Positions 1-10,280 of a stretch of DNA of 64,000 nucleotides are shown here, piece by piece. The notes beneath the pieces were generated by a model. That model was not told the origin of the DNA. It did no database searches and worked only from the letters and a program-made list of their open reading frames with translations. Location of the stretch: positions 28,331 to 92,330 of the forward strand of contig NZ_UFQQ01000018.1 in the NCBI RefSeq assembly GCF_900218015.1. The letters run 5' to 3'. Source of the stretch: Rhodopseudomonas pentothenatexigens (GTDB lineage Bacteria > Pseudomonadota > Alphaproteobacteria > Rhizobiales > Xanthobacteraceae). The translations under genes were made by a program, and so were the position numbers. Numbering within the stretch: position 1 is the first letter of the stretch; each line of letters opens with the position of its first letter.

Positions 1-648
1 GTGTTCGAGATGAGCACCTACTTCGCCGGCCACATCGCCAGCCGCAAGCAGAAACCGACCGACGATCTGATCACCACGCTGATGAACGCCCGCGACGACA
101 ACGGCCAGCCGCTGTCGGATGCCCATGTGCTCGGCTCGTTGCGATTGCTGCTGATTGCCGGCATCGACACCACCTGGAGCGCGATCGGCGCGGCGCTGTG
201 GCATCTCGCCACTCATCCGGCCGACCGCGAGCGGCTGCTCGCGGAGCCGGAGCTGATGCCGACCGCGATCGAGGAATTCCTGCGCGCCTACTCGCCGGTG
301 ACGATGGCGCGCGAGGTAATGAAGGAGACCGCGATCGCCGGCTGCCCGGTGAAGCCGGGCAACATGGTGCTGCTGTCGTTCCCCGCCGCCAACCGCGATC
401 CGTCGGTGTTTCCCGACGCCGACAAGGTGATGATCGACCGCAAGGAGAATCCGCACGTCGCGTTCGGGCTCGGCATCCATCGCTGCGTCGGTTCCAACCT
501 GGCGCGGATGGAGATGACGGTTGCGATCGAGGAGTGGCTGAAGCGGATTCGTTCGTTTAGGCTCGACCCGTCACAAAAAGTGCGCTGGTCGGAGGGCACA
601 GTCCGGGGCCCGCGCAGTCTGCCGCTGCTGTTCGGCAAGCCGAGCTGA
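1..648 (+). CDS. Cytochrome P450, C-terminal part (cut by window edge)
   Basis: This is the C-terminal half of a haem-thiolate monooxygenase of the soluble bacterial type. Numbering from the first visible codon, the oxygen-activating I-helix motif AGIDTT is at residues 53-58, the ExxR motif of the K-helix (EEFLR) near 91-95, and the haem loop FGLGIHRCVG has the iron-ligating Cys at 162. About 215 of the roughly 400 residues usual for the family are visible, so the gene begins upstream of the window. The GTG at position 1 is only an internal codon. The next gene starts 21 bp downstream on the same strand, which suggests co-transcription. The substrate cannot be told from this fragment. Confidence 0.93.
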   Translation: MFEMSTYFAGHIASRKQKPTDDLITTLMNARDDNGQPLSDAHVLGSLRLLLIAGIDTTWSAIGAALWHLATHPADRERLLAEPELMPTAIEEFLRAYSPVTMAREVMKETAIAGCPVKPGNMVLLSFPAANRDPSVFPDADKVMIDRKENPHVAFGLGIHRCVGSNLARMEMTVAIEEWLKRIRSFRLDPSQKVRWSEGTVRGPRSLPLLFGKPS

Positions 649-669
649 GCCACGCCCGAAAGGTCGCCG

Positions 670-1335
670 ATGTCCGACGATGCCGAACTGCCGCCGGAGT
701 CCAAACTCACCCGCAGCAAGCAGCGCTGGGCGGCAGAAGGCAAATTCCTCACCGGCCGGCATGTCCGGCCGGACGAGCAACGGCTGCCGCCGGGCCAGCA
801 TCTGGTGAAGGACTGGCCGGTGCTCGATCTCGGCCTGACGCCGCAGATCGGCCACGACCGCTGGCGGCTCGACGTCTATGGCGCGGTGGCGCAGCCGGTG
901 TTTTGGGATTGGGCGCAGTTCATGGCCCAGCCGCAGGCCGATATCGTCTCCGATATCCACTGCGTGACCAGCTGGTCGCGCTACGACAATCGCTGGCAGG
1001 GGCTCTCGACACGAACGTTGCTCGACGCCTGCCAGCCGACCGATCAGGCCCGCTTCGTCGTGCTGCACAGCTCCGACGGCTATACGACGAATCTGTCGAT
1101 CGAGGATTTTGCGGCGGCGGATGCGCTGATCGCGCACAGCTGGTCCGGCGCGCCGCTCGATCAGGAGCACGGCGGCCCGGTGCGTCTCGTCGTGCCGCAT
1201 CTGTATTTCTGGAAGAGCGCGAAGTGGCTGCAGGGAATCGAATTCCGCAACGACGATGCGCCCGGCTATTGGGAAGTCCGCGGTTATCACAACCGCGGCG
1301 ACCCATGGCAAGAGCAGCGTTATTCGGGCGATTGA
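670..1335 (+). CDS. Molybdopterin-dependent oxidoreductase, sulfite-oxidase family
   Basis: This 221-residue protein is essentially one oxidoreductase molybdopterin-binding domain, as in sulfite oxidase and YedY/MsrP. The segment around residues 93-110 (DIHCVTSWSRYDNRW) holds the conserved Cys98 that ligates molybdenum. The C-terminal part (GGPVRLVVPHLYFWKSAKW) is the usual end of this domain. No Tat or Sec signal is seen, so it is probably cytoplasmic, unlike MsrP. It lies 21 bp after the P450 gene. The family assignment is firm; the substrate is unknown. Confidence 0.85.
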   Translation: MSDDAELPPESKLTRSKQRWAAEGKFLTGRHVRPDEQRLPPGQHLVKDWPVLDLGLTPQIGHDRWRLDVYGAVAQPVFWDWAQFMAQPQADIVSDIHCVTSWSRYDNRWQGLSTRTLLDACQPTDQARFVVLHSSDGYTTNLSIEDFAAADALIAHSWSGAPLDQEHGGPVRLVVPHLYFWKSAKWLQGIEFRNDDAPGYWEVRGYHNRGDPWQEQRYSGD

Positions 1336-1353
1336 TACGGCCCGAACGAAATT

Positions 1354-1503
1354 GTCATTCGGGGGCGACGCGCAGCGGCGAACCCGGAATCCATACTCCC
1401 TGCACCCGGAGATTTGATCACGGCGTTGCTCCACCGTGCCTTACTGCAAGGACAGAGAGTATGGATTCCGGACTTGCGAGCTTCGCTCGCAATCCGGAAT
1501 GAC
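1354..1503. repeat. Dispersed palindromic repeat, family A
   Basis: The element starts GTCATTCGGGGGCG, contains AACCCGGAATCCATACTC and its near reverse complement GAGTATGGATTCCGGA, and ends TCCGGAATGAC, so the whole unit can fold into a long hairpin. Related copies occur at 12879, 24141, 25234, 29335 and 55416. It fills the space between two plus-strand genes. Confidence 0.85.
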
Positions 1504-1523
1504 AACAACATGGAGGCCTGCCG

Positions 1524-2747
1524 ATGCCCACCGAACGTTTCCAATTTCCAGGCAGCGGCGGGCATCAACTCGCGGCGGCGCTCGATCTGCCGGATGCGCA
1601 GCCGCTGGCCTATGCGCTGTTCGCGCATTGCTTCACCTGCAGCAAGGACAACCTCGCGGCGCGGCGGATTTCGGCGGCGCTGGCGGCGCGCGGCATCGCG
1701 GTGCTGCGGTTCGACTTCACCGGGCTCGGCGCCAGCGAAGGCGAATTCGCCAACGCGACGTTCTCGTCCAACGTCGCCGATCTGGTTTTGGCGGCCGACC
1801 ATCTGCGGTCGTCGCACCGCGCGCCGTCGCTGCTGATCGGCCACAGCCTCGGCGGCGCGGCCGTGCTGGCAGCCGCAGCACAAATCCCTGAAGCAAAGGC
1901 GATCGCCACCATCGCGGCGCCGTCCGATCCGTCGCACGTCACCGGACTGTTCGCCGATCATGTCGACACCATCCGCGATAAAGGCAGCGTCGATGTCTCG
2001 CTCGCCGGCCGGCCGTTCACGATTCGGCGTGCGTTTCTCGACGATATCGCCGAACACAATCTGATGGCCGAGATCGCCAGGCTGCACAAAGCGCTGCTGA
2101 TCCTGCACGCGCCGACCGACGACACCGTCGGCATCGACAACGCCACCAAGATCTTTCTCGCTGCGAAGCATCCGAAGAGCTTCGTCTCGCTCGATCATGC
2201 CGACCATCTGCTGAGCGATCGTCGTGACGCGAACTACGCGGCCGGCGTGATCGCCGCCTGGGCGCAGCGCTACATCGATGCCGACCCGCCGGCTCCGACA
2301 GCCGGCGCCCCCGAGGTGCCGCGCCTCGTCACCGTGCAGGAAACCGGCGACGGCAAGTTCCAGCAGCAGATCAGCATCGGCCCGCATCGGCTGCTGGCCG
2401 ACGAGCCGGCCAGCGTCGGCGGCCGCGACAGCGGGCCGGGTCCCTACGATCTCTTGCTGTCCGCGCTCGGCGCCTGCACTTCGATGACGATGCGGCTCTA
2501 TGCCGAACGCAAGGCGCTGCCGCTCGATCGCGTCACGGTGACGCTGAGCCACGCCAAGATCCACGCCGAGGATTGCGCCGAATGCGAGACCAAGATCGGC
2601 CTGCTCGACCGCATCGAGCGGGTGATCGGCATCGAAGGTGACCTCTCGGCGGAGCAACGTGCCAAGCTGATCGAGATCGCCGACAAATGTCCAGTGCACC
2701 GCACCCTCACCTCGGAAGTCAGCATCATCACGCGCAGCGCCGATTGA
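1524..2747 (+). CDS. Alpha/beta hydrolase fused to an OsmC-like domain
   Basis: This 407-residue protein has two domains. Residues 1-250 form a serine hydrolase: nucleophile elbow GHSLGG with Ser108, likely acid near Asp199-Asp200 and likely His near 226 in LDHADHL. Residues 265-407 form an OsmC/Ohr domain with redox Cys318 (ALGACTSM) and Cys389 (DKCPVHRTL), the pair that reduces organic hydroperoxides in that family. The fusion is known as a bifunctional hydrolase/OsmC protein. The start follows TGGAGG. A fatty-acid desaturase gene begins 53 bp after the stop, so a joint role with lipids or lipid peroxides is a reasonable guess. Confidence 0.9.
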   Translation: MPTERFQFPGSGGHQLAAALDLPDAQPLAYALFAHCFTCSKDNLAARRISAALAARGIAVLRFDFTGLGASEGEFANATFSSNVADLVLAADHLRSSHRAPSLLIGHSLGGAAVLAAAAQIPEAKAIATIAAPSDPSHVTGLFADHVDTIRDKGSVDVSLAGRPFTIRRAFLDDIAEHNLMAEIARLHKALLILHAPTDDTVGIDNATKIFLAAKHPKSFVSLDHADHLLSDRRDANYAAGVIAAWAQRYIDADPPAPTAGAPEVPRLVTVQETGDGKFQQQISIGPHRLLADEPASVGGRDSGPGPYDLLLSALGACTSMTMRLYAERKALPLDRVTVTLSHAKIHAEDCAECETKIGLLDRIERVIGIEGDLSAEQRAKLIEIADKCPVHRTLTSEVSIITRSAD

Positions 2748-2800
2748 CGGCTTCGGCCGCTTCCCCGACACTGCCGAAAAACAACATCAGGGAGGCGGCG

Positions 2801-3763
2801 ATGCCGGCCGTGGCGCGGATCGACCCGAAGACCATCTTCACGCCCGACGAATGGGCGCGGCTGACGCATCGCAGCTCGGCCCGCGGCCTGTGGCTGGTGG
2901 CGCATGCCTGGGGCACGATCGCCCTCGCCGTCGCATTGGTGACGATCTGGCCGAACCCGCTGACCTGGCTGATCGCGGTGATGATCGTCGGCACGCGGCA
3001 GCTCGGCCTCGCCATCCTGATGCACGAGGCGGCGCATGGCGGGCTGCACCGCAATCCGAAGCTCAACGAGGCGATCGGGCAATGGCTGTGCGCGGTGCCG
3101 GTCGGCGCCGATCTGCCGGCGTATCGGCGCTATCATCTGCAGCATCACAAATACACCCAGCAGCCCGAAGATCCCGATCTGGTGCTGTCGGCGCCGTTCC
3201 CGATCAGCAAGGAGAGCTTCGCCCGCAAGGCGATCCGCGATCTCACCGGGCAGACCTTCGTCAAGCAGCGGCTTCCGGCGCTGAAGGCGCTGTTCGCGCC
3301 GGCGGACACCGGCGCGCCCAAACACGATAGCTTCGTCGCCAGCGGCAAGGCGCGCACCCAGCGCTTCCTCGCGGCCAACGCCGTGCTGTTGGCGCTGTTC
3401 TGGCTGGCTGGCGCCGGCATCTGGTTCGTCGGCGTCTGGCTGGTGGCGATGGCGACTTGGCTGCCGCTGGTGACGCGGGTGCGCAACATCGCCGAACATG
3501 CCTGCACCTCGACCGGCACTGATCCGTTCAGCCAGGCCCGCACCACGCTGGCGAATCCCCTGGAGCGCGCGCTGATCGCGCCATATTGGGTCAACTACCA
3601 CGCCGAACATCATCTGTTCATGTACCTGCCCTGCTACAATCTGCCGGAAGCGCACCGGCTGCTACAGCAGAAGGGCCTGATCGACCGCGTCACCGTGGCG
3701 CCGTCCTATCGCGACGTGCTGAAACTGGCGACGATGCGGCCGCGCACGGTGGCAGCGGAGTAG
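2801..3763 (+). CDS. Membrane fatty acid desaturase family protein
   Basis: This 320-residue integral-membrane di-iron enzyme has the three histidine boxes of the family: HEAAH (residues 75-79), HLQHH (112-116) and HAEHH near residue 268. Hydrophobic stretches are near residues 35-50, 54-74 and 185-220. The start at 2801 is preferred over in-frame codons upstream because CAGGGAGGCGGCG lies just before it and the upstream part overlaps the preceding gene. Enzymes of this family introduce double bonds or hydroxyl groups into acyl chains or carotenoids. The exact substrate is not evident. It probably forms an operon with the hydrolase-OsmC gene. Confidence 0.87.
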   Translation: MPAVARIDPKTIFTPDEWARLTHRSSARGLWLVAHAWGTIALAVALVTIWPNPLTWLIAVMIVGTRQLGLAILMHEAAHGGLHRNPKLNEAIGQWLCAVPVGADLPAYRRYHLQHHKYTQQPEDPDLVLSAPFPISKESFARKAIRDLTGQTFVKQRLPALKALFAPADTGAPKHDSFVASGKARTQRFLAANAVLLALFWLAGAGIWFVGVWLVAMATWLPLVTRVRNIAEHACTSTGTDPFSQARTTLANPLERALIAPYWVNYHAEHHLFMYLPCYNLPEAHRLLQQKGLIDRVTVAPSYRDVLKLATMRPRTVAAE

Positions 3764-4308
3764 CTGCGCGCGGCTGCTCCCCGGAGCTACGCCGGACGTC
3801 TCTTCGTCGTCATTCCTCGCCTCCTTCATCCCCCTTCCTCCATCGTCATCCCCATTTTCCGTCGTCGTCCCCCGCGCATGCGGGGGATCCAGTATTCCAG
3901 AGCGCCTGCGGCGCAAATTCCGCACGGAGCAACGAGCGCTCTGGGAGACTGGGTCGTCCGGACAAGCCGGACGATGACGGTTATGCTTGGAACGAGCGCT
4001 CCGCTCTGCGCTGCCCTCCTGCCCTGCAGCGACCATCGATTCAAATCCCAAACAGCCATGCCTCCGCGGCCTCGCGGCGCCGGCGGCGTCCGAGTTGTGC
4101 GATCGTCGCTTCGGCAAGCGAGGGGCGGGGCGCGCCGAAGCCGAGCCCTCTTCCCAAGCCCCCAGCTAGCTGGGTCAGGATATGGCCGCCTTGTGCCCAA
4201 AGCGGCCGGGGCTGCCTGCTGTGACGGATATCGCGATGGGCCACTTGCGGACATCCGGTGTCATTCAAATGTCGATTGCTGCCAAATCGCATTGCCAGAC
4301 GCTGCCGA
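3764..4308. other. Intergenic region with a palindromic repeat, no convincing gene
   Basis: This 545-bp stretch lies between the convergent desaturase and amidohydrolase genes. It holds the family E repeat at 3861-3980. Open frames on both strands have no recognisable domain, repetitive Arg/Pro/Ser-rich translations and no good ribosome-binding site. A minus-strand frame around 4041-4200 reads without a stop but matches nothing I know. Confidence 0.6.
3861..3980. repeat. Dispersed palindromic repeat, family E
   Basis: The unit begins GTCGTCGTCCCCCGCGCATG and ends GGTCGTCCGGACAAGCCGGACGATGACG, with an internal GCGGGGGATCCAG segment. This is the 'cgtcgtcccc...ggatccag' type of repeat common in Bradyrhizobiaceae. 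It lies downstream of a plus-strand gene. Confidence 0.65.
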
Positions 4309-5778
4309 CTACGCGACGGCGTTCTTGTGGATCGCGCCGTCTTTCATGATCAGCACGAAGTTTTTAGCGGGATCCTCGACCAGCCTGATGTCCGCGATCG
4401 GGTCGCCGCCGACTAGCAGCAGGTCGGCGAGCGCCCCTTCCTTTACCACGCCGAGCTTGCCCTCGTAGGGGCTGCGCAGGCCGGACAGCGCCAGCAGGTC
4501 GGCATTGACCGAGGTCGCCTGCCTCAGGATTTCAACGGGCGTGTACCAGCGGGTCAGCTTGGTCAGTTGCGCGCCTTGTCGAGCGGCGACCTTGGCGTCG
4601 AACAGCACGTCGGTGCCCCACGCGGTCTTGATCTTGTACTGCTTGGCCAGCTTGTAGGCATTGTCCGTGCCAGCCGTCATCTGCAGCTGCTTCTTGCGAT
4701 TGGGCGACCCTTCCGGGAATGGTGTTACGTCTTCGTCGTCCAGAAACGGCTGCAAGCTCCACCAGGCGCCTTTCTCGGCTATCAGTGCTGCGGTCGGCTC
4801 ATCCAGCAACTGGCCGTGATCGATGCATATCACGCCGGCTTCGAGCGACTGTCGTACCGCGCGCGGGGTATATGCATGAACGGCGACGTAGGTTCCCCAG
4901 TTTTCGGCGGCCTCGACCGCGGCGCGCAGCTCCGGCACCGTATATTGCGTCACGTCGAGCGGATCATAGACCGAAGAGACGCCGCCGCCGGCCATCAGCT
5001 TGACCTGTGATGCTCCCAACGTCAGTTGTTCGCGAACGCGTTTGCGAACGGTGTCGGGATCGTCGGCAATCGCAGCGCCGCCGACCCGCTCACTGAACGT
5101 GTAGTCGGCGGGACGCGCAGGAAAATCGTTCGGCAAGCGGAAGTCACCGTGCCCACCGGTTTGCGAAATGAAGGCGCCCGATGGCCAGATCCGCGGTCCG
5201 GGGACCAGACCGCTGTCGATGCCTCGCTTCAGCCCGAAGGCCGGTCCTCCGAGATCGCGAATTGAAGTGAAGCCGCGCAGCAGCATGTCACCCGCAGCCT
5301 TGACCGCTGCGACGTTGACGAAGCCGATGTCTGAGGTCAGCACCGCTACCTGTGGCACGGTCGCGAACATGATGTGAGCATGGGCGTCGACCAAGCCCGG
5401 CATCAACGTTCTCCCGCTGCCCTGAATGCGGGTCAACTCCAGATCGGGCGTGACCGTGATCGGCGCCGCCGAGATCGACTTGATCAGATTGCCGATGACC
5501 AAGACGTTCATCGGCCCCGACAGCTTGTCGGCCACGCCGTCGAAAATCCTGACGTTCTCGAAAAGCGTGGCCTTCGGTCGCGCGCCCTGCGCCCGCGCAG
5601 GCAAGGCGAGGCTATTCAGCCCGAGGCCCGCGGCCGCCGCCGCGGCGCCGAGAAAGAAGCCTCGCCGGGACAGGTCCGCATTCATTCGCAACGTCAGATC
5701 ACGAAGCTTCGGATCACAGCACTGACAGATCTCACCTTGGATCAAATGCTGATACTTGCTTCCAACGCGCATCGCCAT
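4309..5778 (-). CDS. Tat-exported metal-dependent amidohydrolase
   Basis: This 489-residue protein belongs to the amidohydrolase superfamily (imidazolonepropionase/prolidase-like branch). The metal site is visible as DAHAH early in the barrel, then HAYTPRAV, IDHGQLLDE and the Asp of AWGTDVLFD. A twin-arginine signal (SRRGFFLGAAAAAAG then ALPARAQG) indicates export to the periplasm. It lies about 36 residues in, after an extension with the Cys cluster CQCC. The start at 5778 is chosen because GGAGGAGG lies five bases upstream. An internal ATG at 5685, just before the Tat motif, has no visible ribosome-binding site. The substrate is unknown. Confidence 0.85.
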   Translation of the reverse strand: MAMRVGSKYQHLIQGEICQCCDPKLRDLTLRMNADLSRRGFFLGAAAAAAGLGLNSLALPARAQGARPKATLFENVRIFDGVADKLSGPMNVLVIGNLIKSISAAPITVTPDLELTRIQGSGRTLMPGLVDAHAHIMFATVPQVAVLTSDIGFVNVAAVKAAGDMLLRGFTSIRDLGGPAFGLKRGIDSGLVPGPRIWPSGAFISQTGGHGDFRLPNDFPARPADYTFSERVGGAAIADDPDTVRKRVREQLTLGASQVKLMAGGGVSSVYDPLDVTQYTVPELRAAVEAAENWGTYVAVHAYTPRAVRQSLEAGVICIDHGQLLDEPTAALIAEKGAWWSLQPFLDDEDVTPFPEGSPNRKKQLQMTAGTDNAYKLAKQYKIKTAWGTDVLFDAKVAARQGAQLTKLTRWYTPVEILRQATSVNADLLALSGLRSPYEGKLGVVKEGALADLLLVGGDPIADIRLVEDPAKNFVLIMKDGAIHKNAVA

Positions 5779-6170
5779 TTGGGCCTCCTCCGATTTTGAG
5801 GAACCGTACCAGTCAAACACAATACGCGAAATGGTGATTGCGATTTGCAGATAGCCCGTATCTCACAGGTACATACGACGCGGCGGCAATATAGAACTAT
5901 ATAACATTCGAGTATTTTCATCCGATTCCAACGGATCGGGCCCGCTATTGTTATCGGCTGAGCGAACCGGCTTCAGATCTCACCATCTCAAGGACCGCCA
6001 AGGGTCATTTCCGGTCGCCTCAGCAGTGATACCGGCGAGCCAATGTCGGCTCTCGACCGAGACCGAGCTACCACGGGGAGAAGTCGTAACTGACGACGTG
6101 GCGATGCTGCCGGTTCGGACGGATGATCGCTTGGTCGCGTAACGAGGCGCGCGGGCCGCCGGCCGACGCT
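5779..6170. other. Intergenic region, AT-rich
   Basis: No gene is supported here. The region around 5885-5925 is unusually AT-rich for this genome (ATATAGAACTATATAAC) and probably holds the promoter of the minus-strand amidohydrolase. A small inverted repeat ATCCG/CGGAT lies near 5920-5936. Confidence 0.5.
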
Positions 6171-6914
6171 TCAGCGCAGGCGGAGGCCGATGGTGTAGGA
6201 CGGCCGCTGCGTGGCTTCGCGCTGGCTTCGGATCAGGCGCAGATCGTCGTCGAGGTAGATGTTTTCCATCATCGGCTTGGCCTGGAACGACTTCGCCAGC
6301 CGCTTCGCTGACGCTGCGTCGAGACCGCTGAGGTCGGGAGCGCCCAGGGTGGCATTCGCGGTGTCGGTGCAATCGAGTTTCTTTGCCAGCACGGCATCGA
6401 ACCAGGCTTCGGCGTCGTCGATGCCGAGGCCCTTGTCGCGGCGGCCGCGCGCCAGCTCGATGCCGATATTCTCGATCAGCCAGCGCCCGCCGGAGACCTC
6501 GAAGCGTTGCACCAGCATCAGATTGCAGGCGAGCCCGAGCGGCGTCAGCCTGTGCAGCAGCGCGTTCTGGTGCCCCGGCGCGTGGTGCGCGACGTTGGCG
6601 TAGAAGCCCCGTTCACGGAAGATCTGGTAGGACTGCGAGGGTATCCGGCCCGGCAGCGCATGGTGAAACGGAATAGTCGACCACACCGGCGTCCACACCC
6701 CGATCACCGTCGCGACCTGATCCTCGGCGCGCGGATGCGGATTGCGCCGCGTCAGCTCGTCGATATAGGGCGCGAGCGCGCCGTCCAGCAGTGCGAGCTT
6801 TTCGCTCAGCCGTTTGTCGTCCTGGCCCTCGACCAGCTGCAGCAGCCGGGTCTTGAGCGCCTGCGTGCTCAGCATCGCGAGATCGGCGCCGTTCACCTTG
6901 TCCAGCATCGGCAT
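6171..6914 (-). CDS. Uncharacterised protein, possibly PAP/fibrillin-like
   Basis: This 247-residue soluble protein has no signal peptide or membrane segment. I do not recognise it with confidence. The stretch from about residue 60 (VIGVWTPVWSTIPF, then IPSQSYQIFRERGFYANVA) and the later RWLIENIGIELARG resemble the layout of the PAP/fibrillin lipid-associated domain, but this is weak. The start at 6914 has GGAG a few bases upstream; an in-frame upstream extension is Arg-rich and unlikely. It is divergent from the toxin-antitoxin genes. Confidence 0.6.
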   Translation of the reverse strand: MPMLDKVNGADLAMLSTQALKTRLLQLVEGQDDKRLSEKLALLDGALAPYIDELTRRNPHPRAEDQVATVIGVWTPVWSTIPFHHALPGRIPSQSYQIFRERGFYANVAHHAPGHQNALLHRLTPLGLACNLMLVQRFEVSGGRWLIENIGIELARGRRDKGLGIDDAEAWFDAVLAKKLDCTDTANATLGAPDLSGLDAASAKRLAKSFQAKPMMENIYLDDDLRLIRSQREATQRPSYTIGLRLR

Positions 6915-7245
6915 GGTTCTCCGGTCATGAGCGAACGTCACGCCTCGTCGGCGGACCGCTCTATCCGTCAGCCGTGGTGGCCGGTCGTCAATCGATCGGG
7001 GCAACCGGCGGAACTTCAACCGCCGCCGCCGGTGCAAGGTTCCTGTTTGGAAACCGGTATAATAAGCGGGCCGCCGTTAGTAATTGCGCCGGCGAGGATA
7101 CCCGTCCCGCGGACTAAGCGCCTGAGCTCGGCGCGGGCACGAGCACCGGAAGTTATCGCACCCTGCGAAGCCGCAACCCCCGGTCGATGACTGGCACAAC
7201 ACCCGCGGATCGTGCAGGATGGAACCGGCTTGACGATCCACCATT
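6915..7245. other. Divergent intergenic region upstream of mqsRA
   Basis: This 331-bp region has no supported gene. It contains a TATAAT hexamer at 7058-7063 on the plus strand without a good -35 partner, and the palindrome at 7239-7251 described separately. Confidence 0.5.
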
Positions 7246-7251
7246 ATGGTG
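7239..7251. promoter_or_regulatory. Palindrome overlapping the mqsR start, candidate antitoxin operator
   Basis: CACCAT-T-ATGGTG is a perfect 6-bp inverted repeat around one central base. It covers the ATG of the toxin gene. MqsA-type antitoxins repress their own operon by binding short dyads in the promoter, so this is a natural operator candidate. The E. coli site has a different sequence, so this is inference. Confidence 0.4.
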
Positions 7252-7569
7252 TATTGGATTATGATCGACAAAAGAGTGCAGCGTCATGATCTCGAACGGA
7301 TCAAGGCTGCTTTTTCCGAGGGGCGCGGCCTCTTCACCGGCACCGCCACGCGAGATGCAATCGCGTTGGGATACGACCGAGACGGCATGACGAATGTCAT
7401 CCGCACGATCGAAGCCTGCCACTTCTACAAGTCGATGACGTCGATCTACGACAGCACCGTTTGGCAGGACGTCTACCACGTTCCCGAAGGGGGGCGGACC
7501 TTGTACGTAAAACTCACCGACAACGGGACGTTGGTTCAATTCACTCTGCTGTCCTTCAAGGAGAAGTAA
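7246..7569 (+). CDS. mqsR: Type II toxin MqsR family, mRNA interferase
   Basis: This 107-residue protein has the MqsR fold signature: FDGM-like YDRDGMTNVI, then FYKSMTSIYD, TVWQDVYH and the C-terminal VQFTLLSFKEK. E. coli MqsR carries very similar blocks in the same order. Characterised members are ribosome-independent RNases that cut mRNA at GCU. Two start codons are possible, 7246 (MVYWI) and 7261 (MIDKR), and neither has a clear ribosome-binding site. The antitoxin gene follows 4 bp after the stop, the toxin-first order usual for this family. Confidence 0.9.
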   Translation: MVYWIMIDKRVQRHDLERIKAAFSEGRGLFTGTATRDAIALGYDRDGMTNVIRTIEACHFYKSMTSIYDSTVWQDVYHVPEGGRTLYVKLTDNGTLVQFTLLSFKEK

Positions 7570-7573
7570 ACGG

Positions 7574-7981
7574 ATGTCGAAACCGCCGGTTTGCCCTGAG
7601 ACCGGGAAGCCGATGTTTCGCGGCACCCGCCCGATGGAAGTCTCCTACAAGGGGCAGTCGGCGACGATCGACATGCCCGGGTGGTACTGTGACGAGTCGG
7701 GCGAAAGCCTTCACACGGCGGAGGATTTGAAAGTTTCCGACGCCGCGTTGAAGGAGCTGCGGCTGCAGGTGGAAAATCTGCTGTCCCCGCAGGACATCAA
7801 ACGCATCCGCGTGAAGATCGGCCTCACGCAGCGAGAAGCCGGAACGCTGCTAGGCGGCGGTCCCAACGCGTTCCAGAAATACGAGCAGGACGCGGTGACG
7901 GTGAGCAAGCCGATGAGCAACCTGCTGCGCATCCTGGAGAGACACCCAGAGGAGATCGAACGGCTCAGAAAGCAGGGATGA
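7574..7981 (+). CDS. mqsA: Type II antitoxin MqsA family with HTH domain
   Basis: This 135-residue protein has an N-terminal domain for toxin binding and a C-terminal XRE-type helix-turn-helix (LTQREAGTLLGGGPNAFQKYEQ, about residues 85-110), matching MqsA. E. coli MqsA binds zinc through two CxxC pairs. Here only the first Cys of each pair remains: Cys7-x-x-Thr10 and Cys39-x-x-Ser42. Zinc binding may be lost or altered. The protein should neutralise MqsR and repress the operon. Confidence 0.9.
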   Translation: MSKPPVCPETGKPMFRGTRPMEVSYKGQSATIDMPGWYCDESGESLHTAEDLKVSDAALKELRLQVENLLSPQDIKRIRVKIGLTQREAGTLLGGGPNAFQKYEQDAVTVSKPMSNLLRILERHPEEIERLRKQG

Positions 7982-8089
7982 CGGCGACTTCGCATCGATC
8001 GGCCCAGCCGACATTCCGGGTGCCACGGCAACCGCGCGAATTGGTCGCGGACGAAGCCGCCGCGTTGTGCCAGATTCCGCCGCGCCGGG

Positions 8090-10129
<2,040 letters not shown>

Positions 10130-10187
10130 GGCGTCCTCCCGATAGCGGCCCGCGGTTCGCGGCGCGGTTTGACGTCCACGCCGGCCG

Positions 10188-10216
10188 TTGACACGATGTT
10201 GGCTTGGGCTAATAAT
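10188..10216 (+). promoter_or_regulatory. Sigma-70 type promoter of paaG-paaI-paaK
   Basis: A perfect -35 box TTGACA at 10188-10193 is followed by a 17-bp spacer and the -10 box AATAAT at 10211-10216. Transcription would start near 10223, inside the palindrome described next. Confidence 0.65.
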
Positions 10217-10220
10217 TGAC

Positions 10221-10234
10221 TGACCGATCGTTCA
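10221..10234. promoter_or_regulatory. Candidate PaaR-type operator between paaZ and paaG
   Basis: TGACCGATCGTTCA is a 14-bp palindrome with one mismatched pair around a perfect CGATCG core. TetR-family regulators of paa genes (PaaR) bind similar GACCGNNCGGTC-like dyads. It covers the expected start point of the plus-strand promoter. It also falls in the spacer of a plausible minus-strand promoter for paaZ (TTGAAT, 17 bp, AATTAT), so one site could repress both arms. Confidence 0.55.
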
Positions 10235-10242
10235 ATTCAAGA

Positions 10243-10257
10243 GGCTTTTCAAAAGCC
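10243..10257. repeat. 15-bp palindrome in the paaG leader
   Basis: GGCTTTT-C-AAAAGCC is a perfect 7-bp inverted repeat around one base, between the promoter and the paaG start. The one-base centre is too short for an RNA hairpin loop without opening base pairs, so a second protein-binding site is more likely. Confidence 0.4.
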
Positions 10258-10280
10258 CCGATACGGTGAGGGAGAGAGAC

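Noticed and set aside
3878..4468. Possible genes in the region after the desaturase gene
   Set aside because: The frames run through a palindromic repeat, lack ribosome-binding sites and match no family.
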